From positions 1-55,489 of the forward strand of contig JAIPJS010000024.1 in NCBI GenBank assembly GCA_021734025.1: DNA of 55,489 bases, in the 5' to 3' direction. Under the pieces are notes generated by a model that worked only from the letters and a program-made list of their open reading frames with translations, ran no database searches and was not told the origin of the DNA. This DNA is from Candidatus Neomarinimicrobiota bacterium (GTDB lineage Bacteria; Fidelibacterota; JAANXI01). Positions 42,579 to 50,018 of this stretch are shown in pieces. The number at the start of each line of letters is the position of its first letter. The first letter of the stretch is position 1. The translations under genes and the position numbers were made by a program.

Positions 42579-43375
42579 GACACTTTCCTGACATCAAAAT
42601 TACCGTCATCGAACAGCGACCAATTCTTTAAACGTGTGAGATATTCATAATGCGTTAAATCATAATAAACAGGGGTGACCGAAACATACCCCTCCCTGAC
42701 CATGCGCTCATCGGAATCATCGTCCTCTTCCATTGCGCGACGCTCACCGGACATCCAGTAGTATACCCTGTTCCGAGGATCAGTCCGCTTATCGAATTTT
42801 TCATCATAGAACCCCTTACCCTGTTTGGCGACCACAATTCCCTTAATTTCACCGGCCGGAATCGGTGGAATATTCACATTCAACAGCGTATTGTCCGGGA
42901 GGCCATGCTCCAACACCTCCCTGACCACTTGCTGCGTAATCTGTCCTGCGGGATTAAAATCGGCGTCCTGGTAAGTGGCCAATGAAAAGGCGACGCTCGG
43001 AATTCCAAGGATCACACCTTCGGTGGCTGCCGACACCGTCCCGGAATAAATGACGTTGATGCCGGTATTGCTCCCAAGATTGATACCGGAGACTACGATG
43101 TCCGGTGTCCTGTCCAGAACCGCCTTCACCGCAATTTTTACACAGTCAGCAGGTGTTCCGTTTACGGCATATCCGGTAACATTATCATCCAAACGGACTT
43201 CGGTTACGCGCAACGGATCCGAGAGTGTGATGGCATGGCCGGCTGCGCTCATCTCCCGATCAGGCGCCACCACGGCGACATCACCAATCTCCTGCATGCT
43301 TTTGTAGAGTTTTGTGATCCCCGGTGCGTTAATACCGTCGTCGTTGGTAACTAAAATAAACGGCTTATTCAACAT
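42575..43375 (-). CDS. surE: 5'/3'-nucleotidase SurE
   Basis: The 266-residue protein has the SurE signature LVTNDDGINAPGI, with metal-binding Asp pair, and SGINLGSNTGINVIYSGTVSAA, with further metal ligands. SurE dephosphorylates nucleoside monophosphates and short polyphosphates. It sits between accD (11-base overlap) and guaA (4-base overlap), so it is translated as part of the run. The family is firm. Confidence 0.95.
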   Translation of the reverse strand: MLNKPFILVTNDDGINAPGITKLYKSMQEIGDVAVVAPDREMSAAGHAITLSDPLRVTEVRLDDNVTGYAVNGTPADCVKIAVKAVLDRTPDIVVSGINLGSNTGINVIYSGTVSAATEGVILGIPSVAFSLATYQDADFNPAGQITQQVVREVLEHGLPDNTLLNVNIPPIPAGEIKGIVVAKQGKGFYDEKFDKRTDPRNRVYYWMSGERRAMEEDDDSDERMVREGYVSVTPVYYDLTHYEYLTRLKNWSLFDDGNFDVRKVS

Positions 43376-44213
43376 TTGTCGTACAGAACTCGATAATTAT
43401 CTTTAATTCGTGTTTCAATTGTTTCCGCGCCACAACCCGATCCACAAACCCCTTGTCCAGGAGAAATTCTGCGCGCTGGAATCCTTCAGGTAAATCCTGG
43501 CCAATGGTTTGTTTGATAACCCGTGGCCCGGCAAAACCGATAAGTGCTCCTGGTTCCGCCAGGATAAAGTCACCCAGCATGGCAAAGCTGGCGGTGACGC
43601 CTCCGGTGGTTGGATGGGTGAGCAGTGAGATAAAGGGTAAACCTTCGTTGGCATATTGCTTTAACTTGGCGCTGGTTTTTGCCATCTGCATCAGCGAAAA
43701 AGCCCCTTCCATCATCCGGGCACCTCCAGAGGACGAGATTATGAGCAGCGGCATTTTTTGCTCTCTTGCCCGGTCAATAGCTCGTGCAATTTTCTCACCC
43801 ACGACCGACCCCATGGAACCGCCGATAAACGAAAAATCCATCACTGCCATGACCAGTGGATGGCTATGGACGGTGCCGGTCACCGTACGAACGGCTTCCT
43901 CCATTCCGGTCTTGTGCCGGGCATTCTTGAGCTGGTCACTGTATTTCTTGGAAGCTTTAAAATCCAGCGGATCGGTGGATTTAATGTGCTGATTAAATTC
44001 CTGAACACTATCGGTATCCAGGAGCATTTCGATATAATTTTGACTGCCGATCCGAAAATGGTATCCGCACTTGTGGCAGACGTGCAGGTTGTTCGCCAGT
44101 TCCTTTTTATAAATAATCTCCTCGCACCCGTCACACTTCACCCAGAGCCCATCCGGGATCTGCTTCTTCTCGGAAGAGAGGATGCTCTTTTTAACTCTGC
44201 GAAACCAATCCAT
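43365..44213 (-). CDS. accD: Acetyl-CoA carboxylase carboxyltransferase subunit beta
   Basis: The 282-residue protein has the N-terminal zinc finger KCDGC...CHKCGYHF (two CxxC pairs, residues about 26-51) followed by a crotonase-like fold. GGARMMEGAFSLMQMAKTSA and TTGGVTASFAMLGD are the typical acyl-CoA/carboxybiotin-site stretches. It carries out the second half-reaction of malonyl-CoA synthesis with AccA, which is not in the window. It lies 12 bases after rimI. Confidence 0.97.
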   Translation of the reverse strand: MDWFRRVKKSILSSEKKQIPDGLWVKCDGCEEIIYKKELANNLHVCHKCGYHFRIGSQNYIEMLLDTDSVQEFNQHIKSTDPLDFKASKKYSDQLKNARHKTGMEEAVRTVTGTVHSHPLVMAVMDFSFIGGSMGSVVGEKIARAIDRAREQKMPLLIISSSGGARMMEGAFSLMQMAKTSAKLKQYANEGLPFISLLTHPTTGGVTASFAMLGDFILAEPGALIGFAGPRVIKQTIGQDLPEGFQRAEFLLDKGFVDRVVARKQLKHELKIIIEFCTTNVE

Positions 44214-44225
44214 AACTGATATCTG

Positions 44226-44756
44226 TTATCTCATTTGTGTCAAAAGATTGTCCACACCGCATTCCATCAACAAGGCATCCTCATCGCCGTAATATTTCTC
44301 CCGCCGACCGATCACATCAAATCCAAAATGCCGGTAAAATCGAAGTGCTTTTGTATTCGATTCCCGCACCTCGAGTCCCACGACGGAAATGCCCTGACGC
44401 TTGCCGTATTCCACAGCATGTCGCAGCATTTTCGCGCCAAGCCCCTTTCGCTGCAGCGCCTGAACCACGGCGATATTGTGAATATGCACCTCGCCCAGTT
44501 CTCCAGAATACCGGGAAATATACCATGCAATAAGATAACCCACAATACGTTCCTCCGCTTCCGCTACCCAGCATTGGGCCATCGGTTTACGATAGAGCGA
44601 CGATAAAAAATGCAACTTTTTCCAGGGATGTAAAAACGTTTCCTGTTCGATCCGGAGCACATCAGACAGATCGCTGACGTCCATGTCTCGAATCACGATT
44701 TTCGGTTTTGGATCATCCGTATCCACATCAAGATCCGTATGTTGCAGTTCGATCAT
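44226..44756 (-). CDS. rimI: Ribosomal protein S18-alanine N-acetyltransferase (GNAT)
   Basis: The 176-residue GNAT has the acetyl-CoA-binding motif VQALQRKGLGAKML (R/QxxGxG/A) and a C-terminal NTKALRFYRHFGFDVIGRREKYY, the usual RimI ending. An N-terminal extension of about 20 residues (to DPKPKI) precedes the fold. It acetylates the N terminus of S18. Position next to tsaB and tsaE is the usual genomic context for RimI and supports the specific name over a generic GNAT. It lies 7 bases after tsaB. Confidence 0.88.
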   Translation of the reverse strand: MIELQHTDLDVDTDDPKPKIVIRDMDVSDLSDVLRIEQETFLHPWKKLHFLSSLYRKPMAQCWVAEAEERIVGYLIAWYISRYSGELGEVHIHNIAVVQALQRKGLGAKMLRHAVEYGKRQGISVVGLEVRESNTKALRFYRHFGFDVIGRREKYYGDEDALLMECGVDNLLTQMR

Positions 44757-44763
44757 ACGATAC

Positions 44764-45438
44764 CTATTCAGCCCGGAGCGGATTTTTATATTTTTCCGCC
44801 TCGTATTTACGCAGATAATCCGGCTCCAGAGAATACGGATCCTCTACGTAAAATCGTTCAGAAAACGTGACCGCCAGAGATGCCACATGTACGGCACTCA
44901 CCGGATTCAAAAAAATGACGCGATCACCGAGATCATCGATGAGAGCGTCGCCTGGATCGGTTTGGAGAAGAACAGGCTGCTGTGCATCAAGCAACTTCAT
45001 CAGCTCATTGAGCTTATTCCGAACCGGTGCTGTAATTTCCCGCATCCCATTGCTGAAATCATATTGGGCGAGGAAGTAGTAATTCCGGTGTGAATGATGA
45101 AGTACGGCAACACTGTCGACAACATACCGGGCGCACCATGCCGAGGCAGCGAGCGTCGGAACCGCATAGAGGGCCGTATCCGACTCAAAGACCAATCCTT
45201 TTGCCGTGCTCACACCGATACGCATTCCGGTAAACGAACCCGGACCAACGGAAACGGCAATGCCCTCCAGGTCATCCATGTGTATATCCAGATTGGTCAA
45301 CAGTTGCCGGATTTGCGTCGAGAGCAGTTCCGAGTGCTTCCGCGGCAACGTAACCGTACTATGTCCGATGACACGCCCGTCATCCGCCACGGCAACGCTG
45401 CAAACATCGGTGGCTGTTTCTATGGCTAAAAGCCTCAT
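44764..45438 (-). CDS. tsaB: tRNA N6-threonylcarbamoyladenosine protein TsaB
   Basis: The 224-residue protein has the ASKHA-fold opening LLAIETATDVCSVAV and the conserved SVGPGSFTGMRIG stretch, with an inactive metal site relative to TsaD. TsaB, TsaD and TsaE form the complex that puts t6A at position 37 of ANN-decoding tRNAs. The start overlaps tsaE by 4 bases. tsaD and tsaC are elsewhere. Confidence 0.95.
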   Translation of the reverse strand: MRLLAIETATDVCSVAVADDGRVIGHSTVTLPRKHSELLSTQIRQLLTNLDIHMDDLEGIAVSVGPGSFTGMRIGVSTAKGLVFESDTALYAVPTLAASAWCARYVVDSVAVLHHSHRNYYFLAQYDFSNGMREITAPVRNKLNELMKLLDAQQPVLLQTDPGDALIDDLGDRVIFLNPVSAVHVASLAVTFSERFYVEDPYSLEPDYLRKYEAEKYKNPLRAE

Positions 45439-45884
45439 ACAGCCGCCGGTTCCTTCCCGTGTTTATATTGAATTTGTCTCACCGATTCTCCGGAAAAGTC
45501 GTGTTGGAAAAAAAGCCGTATACATTCATTCGGCAGCAGTCCTTCCACCCGGTCAGCCCACTCGATTAGTACGATACCATCACCGTAAAAGTACTCTTCA
45601 AATCCCAGCGAATAGAGTTCTTCTTCGCTCTCAAGGCGGTAGCAATCGAAATGATAGACCGGGATTCGGCCCGTGTATTCGTTGATGAGCGTAAATGTAG
45701 GGCTAGTGACGGGTTCGGTGACGTTCAACGCCTCACAAAATCCCTGCACAAACGTCGTTTTTCCGCTCGCTAAATCGCCATACAGAGCAAAAATATCACC
45801 GGGATTTGCTGATTTGGCGAATCGCTGAGCGAGTTCCTTCGTCTCCTCCGGACTGTTCGTATTCCACGCGTGGGGTTCGCTCAT
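45435..45884 (-). CDS. tsaE: tRNA threonylcarbamoyladenosine ATPase TsaE
   Basis: The 149-residue P-loop ATPase has the Walker A motif YGDLASGKTTFVQGF and the typical TsaE stretches SPTFTLINEYTG, YHFDCYRLESEEE and VLIEWADRVEGLLP. It drives TsaB/TsaD turnover in t6A synthesis. It follows porX by 3 bases, so a regulator and a tRNA modification gene are transcribed together. Confidence 0.96.
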   Translation of the reverse strand: MSEPHAWNTNSPEETKELAQRFAKSANPGDIFALYGDLASGKTTFVQGFCEALNVTEPVTSPTFTLINEYTGRIPVYHFDCYRLESEEELYSLGFEEYFYGDGIVLIEWADRVEGLLPNECIRLFFQHDFSGESVRQIQYKHGKEPAAV

Positions 45885-45887
45885 GGC

Positions 45888-47456
45888 TTACCCTTTTGGT
45901 TCAAGTGTTACTACCGGTAAAATCATCTCTTCCAGAGAAATCCCGCCGTGTTGAAAGGTGTCGTAAAACTTATTCCGATAGCGGTTGTAATTTGTGGGAT
46001 ATACAAAATAATAATCTTCTTTGGCTAACAAGTAAGTCGAATTTACTCCTCGTCGTGGCAGTTTAAAATCTTCCGGATTGCCGACGAATACCGCCTGCTT
46101 TTGGCTCGCATTCAGATTCCGTCCGTATTTATACCGGAGGTTAGTTGAAGCATCCCGGTCGGCCTTGACCTTTGCGGGATTTTGCACCCGTATGCTGCCG
46201 TGGTCAGTGGTCAGCACGATGGTATAATCACTGTCGCTTAACTGCTTGAGCACCTGGAACAGCCAGGAGTGCTCGAACCAGGCCCGGACGATGGTACGAT
46301 ATCCCGCCTCGTCCGGGACCATTTCCTGTAAGAATTCCGATTCGGACCGCCGATGTGCCAGGATATCCACAAAATTAATCACCAGAGAAATCAGCGGAAT
46401 ATTCGACATGGACTTGATATTGCGCTCCACCGACCGGCCTTCCTCTGCATCCAGTACCTTCACGTATTTCGAGCCGCCATCCAGTGACATTCCCAACCGT
46501 TTGAGTTGCCGGTCTAGCAATTCATGCTCATGCCGGTTCATGCTCATATCATCATCTTCCGCCTTTTGCCAGATTTCCGGATAATATTCCGGAAGTTCGG
46601 ACGGAAAAAGCCCGCTGAAGATGGCGTTTCTGGCGTATGGCGTGGCTGTGGGCAGGAGCGAATAATAGTAATTTTTCTGGAGTCGATAATAAGGATACAG
46701 CATTGGCTCAATAGTCAGCCACTGATCCAGCCGCATACAGTCAATCACAATAAACACGACTTTTTTCCCGGCATCCAACAGCGGTTTTACGTGCTCCGGA
46801 ACCACATCCAGCGATAGATTAGGGCGTTCACCGCGTTCCTGGGTGACCCAGTCAGCATAGCGTTTTTCCACAAATTTTCCGAACTCAACGTTGCACTCTT
46901 TCTTCTGATCAGTCAGGGTCTGGTTTAATCCGAGATCTGGGTGATCGTCGAACTCCACCTCCCACTGCGATAGTTTAAAATGGAGGTCAGACCATTCCTC
47001 AATATCCGGACCAGACATCAAAAGCTGGGAAATCCGGTTAAACTCGTTGATATAGCTCTTGGACACCTGCTCCCCGGAAATTTTTCCCTGTTCCAGCGCC
47101 TTTTTACACGCCAGGAGAATTTGGCTCGGGTTTACGGGTTTGGTGAGGTAATCGGAAATTTTTGATCCGATGGCCTCTTCCATCAAAGATTCCTCTTCAT
47201 TCTTGGTGATCATAATCACCGGAAGGCCGGGCGACGTCTCCTTGATTTGGGTCAGCGTTTCCAGGCCATCCTGCCCGGGCATCATCTCATCCAGCAGCAC
47301 CAAATCGTAACGGTCATTCCGGATTTCTTCCACGGCATCGGGCCCGTTGGTTACCCCAGTCACGTCGTAGCCCTTCTCCTGCAGATACATCTGATGCGGC
47401 TTCAGAAGATCGATCTCATCATCCGCCCATAGTATTTTTGCCCGTACCTGATTCAT
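45888..47456 (-). CDS. porX: PorX-type response regulator with PglZ/alkaline phosphatase-fold domain
   Basis: The 522-residue protein (ATG 47456) has a receiver domain with D12, D13, phosphoacceptor D56 and K106-P107. A helical linker and a PglZ alkaline-phosphatase-superfamily domain follow. Metal-site elements are VFIVIDCMRLDQW, TATPYARNAIFSG (likely nucleophile Thr) and LTTDHGSIRV. Layout and length match PorX, which controls type IX secretion with PorY and cleaves cyclic and linear oligonucleotides. A TTG at 47522 extends the frame but lies across the promoter. The ribosome-binding site AAGGAG is about 12 bases upstream of the ATG. Confidence 0.9.
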   Translation of the reverse strand: MNQVRAKILWADDEIDLLKPHQMYLQEKGYDVTGVTNGPDAVEEIRNDRYDLVLLDEMMPGQDGLETLTQIKETSPGLPVIMITKNEEESLMEEAIGSKISDYLTKPVNPSQILLACKKALEQGKISGEQVSKSYINEFNRISQLLMSGPDIEEWSDLHFKLSQWEVEFDDHPDLGLNQTLTDQKKECNVEFGKFVEKRYADWVTQERGERPNLSLDVVPEHVKPLLDAGKKVVFIVIDCMRLDQWLTIEPMLYPYYRLQKNYYYSLLPTATPYARNAIFSGLFPSELPEYYPEIWQKAEDDDMSMNRHEHELLDRQLKRLGMSLDGGSKYVKVLDAEEGRSVERNIKSMSNIPLISLVINFVDILAHRRSESEFLQEMVPDEAGYRTIVRAWFEHSWLFQVLKQLSDSDYTIVLTTDHGSIRVQNPAKVKADRDASTNLRYKYGRNLNASQKQAVFVGNPEDFKLPRRGVNSTYLLAKEDYYFVYPTNYNRYRNKFYDTFQHGGISLEEMILPVVTLEPKG

Positions 47457-47487
47457 TCTGATAGAAGTCTCCTTTTCATAGCTGTGC

Positions 47488-47516
47488 AAGTTATCAGTTT
47501 CCGCTTTAGGTGTCAA
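47488..47516 (-). promoter_or_regulatory. Sigma-70-type promoter of the porX operon
   Basis: On the minus strand TTGACA (47516-47511) is followed after 17 bases by TAACTT (47493-47488), 31 bases before the porX ATG. It supports the 47456 start. The rest of the 168-base gap to the cyclase gene contains no gene and no clear terminator. Confidence 0.7.
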
Positions 47517-47624
47517 ATCCAAAGCCCAATATATATAAACAACAAGATACTAACGAATTACCGTGGAGAGATTGGGAAGATCCGGGAATTATCCTATAAA
47601 AACCGCAGGGCAGGTCCTAATTTG

Positions 47625-49973
47625 TTACTTGGAGGTCATGGTAAAGGCGCCATCCCAGTCTTCCGGTGGTGGATTCTTTTTGTAGGATCGACACCTTTCC
47701 AGGAACAGTTGGGACGGTCCGTCGTCGGGATCGATTTCAAGCGCTTCCGTAAATGCCTGTATTCCGGCATCCCATTCACGATTAAAGTAGTGTTCAATGC
47801 CGGAATTGTACGGTTCCAGGATTGCCTTGTCTTTCAGGTGCGGCATCGTATCTTCGCCCAGGCGACCCAATAATTCGTATACCTTGATCGGTTCAGTTTT
47901 ACCCTTCACCACAAGCGAGTCAAGAAAGCGGGTGCGGAAGTGTTCTTTGATTTCTTCACGGGTCGATTTGCTGATCATAATATAGGTGCCATACTGCTTG
48001 TTGGCGCTTTCCAGCCGGGCACCAAGATTGACGGTATCCCCCATGACTGTATAGTCGAAGACATCTTTCGAACCAAAATTCCCCAGCGCAACAATACCGC
48101 TGTTGATTCCAAACCGTGTATGGATTTCAGGAAGACCTTCATCAAGCCACTTTTCCCGGAGTTCTTTGAGTTTAAACTGGCAATCCAGCGCAGCACTACA
48201 GGCCTGTATCGCGTGATCGTCCGTTTCCAGCGGCGCCCCGAACTCTGCCATGATAGCGTCACCCTCGTATTTATCAATGATGCCGTTATAACTCAGTATG
48301 ATATCGGTAAGCTCGGTTAAATATTCATTCAAAAATTCGGCCAGTGCTTCCGGTTCCATCTTCTCCGAGACGGTCGTAAATCCCTGGATATCGGAGAAGA
48401 GTACGGTTAAATACCGGCGCTCTCCCCCCAGGGAAAGCCGTTCCGGATCTTCCATGAGCTCTGAGACAACCTTGGGGCTCAGAAAGTGCCCGAATGCGTC
48501 TTTCACCCATCGTTTTTCCCGCTGCTCGGAGATGAACTGGTACACGACATTTCCGACATATGTCAAAATGATACCGAGCAATGGTACAACAACCGGAAGA
48601 TATATCGATTCACCAAAATCCGGTGGCACAACTCCAAAATCCATGCCGAGGGCACCCGCCCATTTTTGGAACAATTCCACCCGACCAAGCGTGAAGTTAA
48701 ACAATTTGGGGATGCTCCAGAAAAAGTCCTGAAAAAACAGCCCAAAAGCGTAGTCCACGTACGCCCAACCAAGCACGATGGAAACCAGCCCCCCAATGAG
48801 TGGCTTGGCATAGGCAACGACACCTGCTGTCAGCGCCACCAGCAGTATAAGCGCTGTTAGCAATGCTCCGGTGCCTGCATCCCGGATGTAATTCCCGTCC
48901 AGAATCGTCTGGACTGCGTTCGCATGCGTTTCCACTCCGGGCATCAGATGCTGGTATCCGCCGTAGCTCATATATGGCGTTTCCTTCACATCGTGGAAAT
49001 CTTCCAGCGATACACCAACCATCACAATTTTGTCCTCAAACGGGCTCTGCTCTGTCAACCCGAATTGAGCGAGTGCTCCATCCTTATAAAACAGCTCCAT
49101 CCAGTCGGAATCTTCCTGGGGAAATTTCAGTTCAAAATCGGAATCATCCAGAACATTGGATAGCGGATAGCGGTGAAACGTACCCCAGGGCCCGAGCGGC
49201 TTATCCGGTCCCCCTGCCGAGGGTGGCCCATAATAATTGATCAGAAACAGCGCCGGATGCTGAAATGTTCGGATATTCATGGGACCGTAATGGATATAGC
49301 CCTTTTCCTGTGATATTTTCGTCGATTCCGGAATACCACGGTATTCAGCCGCAGCTTTTGCTGCCAGAGAAAGGTAGGCTTGATCCTCATCAGGAAGATA
49401 GTGGAAGGCAATATACCGGCGGGAAAAGCCATCTAAATCTACCCGTTCGTTGATCAGCCCGAGTGCCGGTTCGGCTTCCATCAGTGTTTCAACGGGTTTC
49501 ATCACATATTCCGGCGGCACCCGGGTTTTTTCCCGGACTAATTTCGCCGCCAAAACAACGTCGGTGCCCTGGTTCCGTGCCCTGCGTATGCTTTCGGCAA
49601 AGATTGAATCACCATGCGCCGACTTGTTATCCTCAGTATCAAACTCGATATCAAAGACAACTACCGAAGCGCCAGCACGCGTCAGATTATCGACGACCTG
49701 TGCCCAGATATCTCTGGGATACGGCCATCGGTAGGGTATGAGGCGCCAAGACTCATCATCGATATCTACCAGCACTACATCCAGACTATCGTTGGTCAGG
49801 TCAGTTTCGCTCGTCAGGCCCGTGTAAGGACCGCGCAACACAAATCGATAGTCCAGCGTTTTCAACTCCAGGGTATCGAGGAGATGGAAAGAGCGGAGGA
49901 AGATTAACAGGACGACAACAATCGCACCGATGCCTAGACTGATCCCCAACTGAACGATTGATTTTTTTGACAT
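47625..49973 (-). CDS. CHASE2-domain adenylate cyclase
   Basis: The 782-residue protein has an N-terminal helix (8-27), a large extracytoplasmic CHASE2 domain (about 35-360) with VVFDIEFDTED and GVSLEDFHDVKETPY, then further membrane helices (about 370-480). A class III cyclase domain follows (about 520-690). Metal Asp residues are in LFSDIQGFT and KYEGDAIMAEFG. The Lys of DKYEGD and the Asp of FDYTVMGD specify ATP, so cAMP is the predicted product; VNLGARLE holds the transition-state Asn and Arg. A short TPR-like tail ends the protein. It is the last gene of an operon with FecR and an outer-membrane protein. Confidence 0.93.
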   Translation of the reverse strand: MSKKSIVQLGISLGIGAIVVVLLIFLRSFHLLDTLELKTLDYRFVLRGPYTGLTSETDLTNDSLDVVLVDIDDESWRLIPYRWPYPRDIWAQVVDNLTRAGASVVVFDIEFDTEDNKSAHGDSIFAESIRRARNQGTDVVLAAKLVREKTRVPPEYVMKPVETLMEAEPALGLINERVDLDGFSRRYIAFHYLPDEDQAYLSLAAKAAAEYRGIPESTKISQEKGYIHYGPMNIRTFQHPALFLINYYGPPSAGGPDKPLGPWGTFHRYPLSNVLDDSDFELKFPQEDSDWMELFYKDGALAQFGLTEQSPFEDKIVMVGVSLEDFHDVKETPYMSYGGYQHLMPGVETHANAVQTILDGNYIRDAGTGALLTALILLVALTAGVVAYAKPLIGGLVSIVLGWAYVDYAFGLFFQDFFWSIPKLFNFTLGRVELFQKWAGALGMDFGVVPPDFGESIYLPVVVPLLGIILTYVGNVVYQFISEQREKRWVKDAFGHFLSPKVVSELMEDPERLSLGGERRYLTVLFSDIQGFTTVSEKMEPEALAEFLNEYLTELTDIILSYNGIIDKYEGDAIMAEFGAPLETDDHAIQACSAALDCQFKLKELREKWLDEGLPEIHTRFGINSGIVALGNFGSKDVFDYTVMGDTVNLGARLESANKQYGTYIMISKSTREEIKEHFRTRFLDSLVVKGKTEPIKVYELLGRLGEDTMPHLKDKAILEPYNSGIEHYFNREWDAGIQAFTEALEIDPDDGPSQLFLERCRSYKKNPPPEDWDGAFTMTSK

Positions 49974-50018
49974 TACGATGTCAGGACTTTGGATTCATTC
50001 GATTGTCACAACATTCTC

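Noticed and set aside
45888-47456. PglZ as part of a BREX phage-defence system
   Set aside because: The PglZ domain is fused to a receiver domain and no BrxA/B/C, PglX or methyltransferase-type defence gene is near; the PorX architecture explains it.
47457-47522. An N-terminal extension of PorX from a TTG codon
   Set aside because: The extension spans a good promoter (47488-47516), and the ATG at 47456 gives the expected start of the receiver domain.
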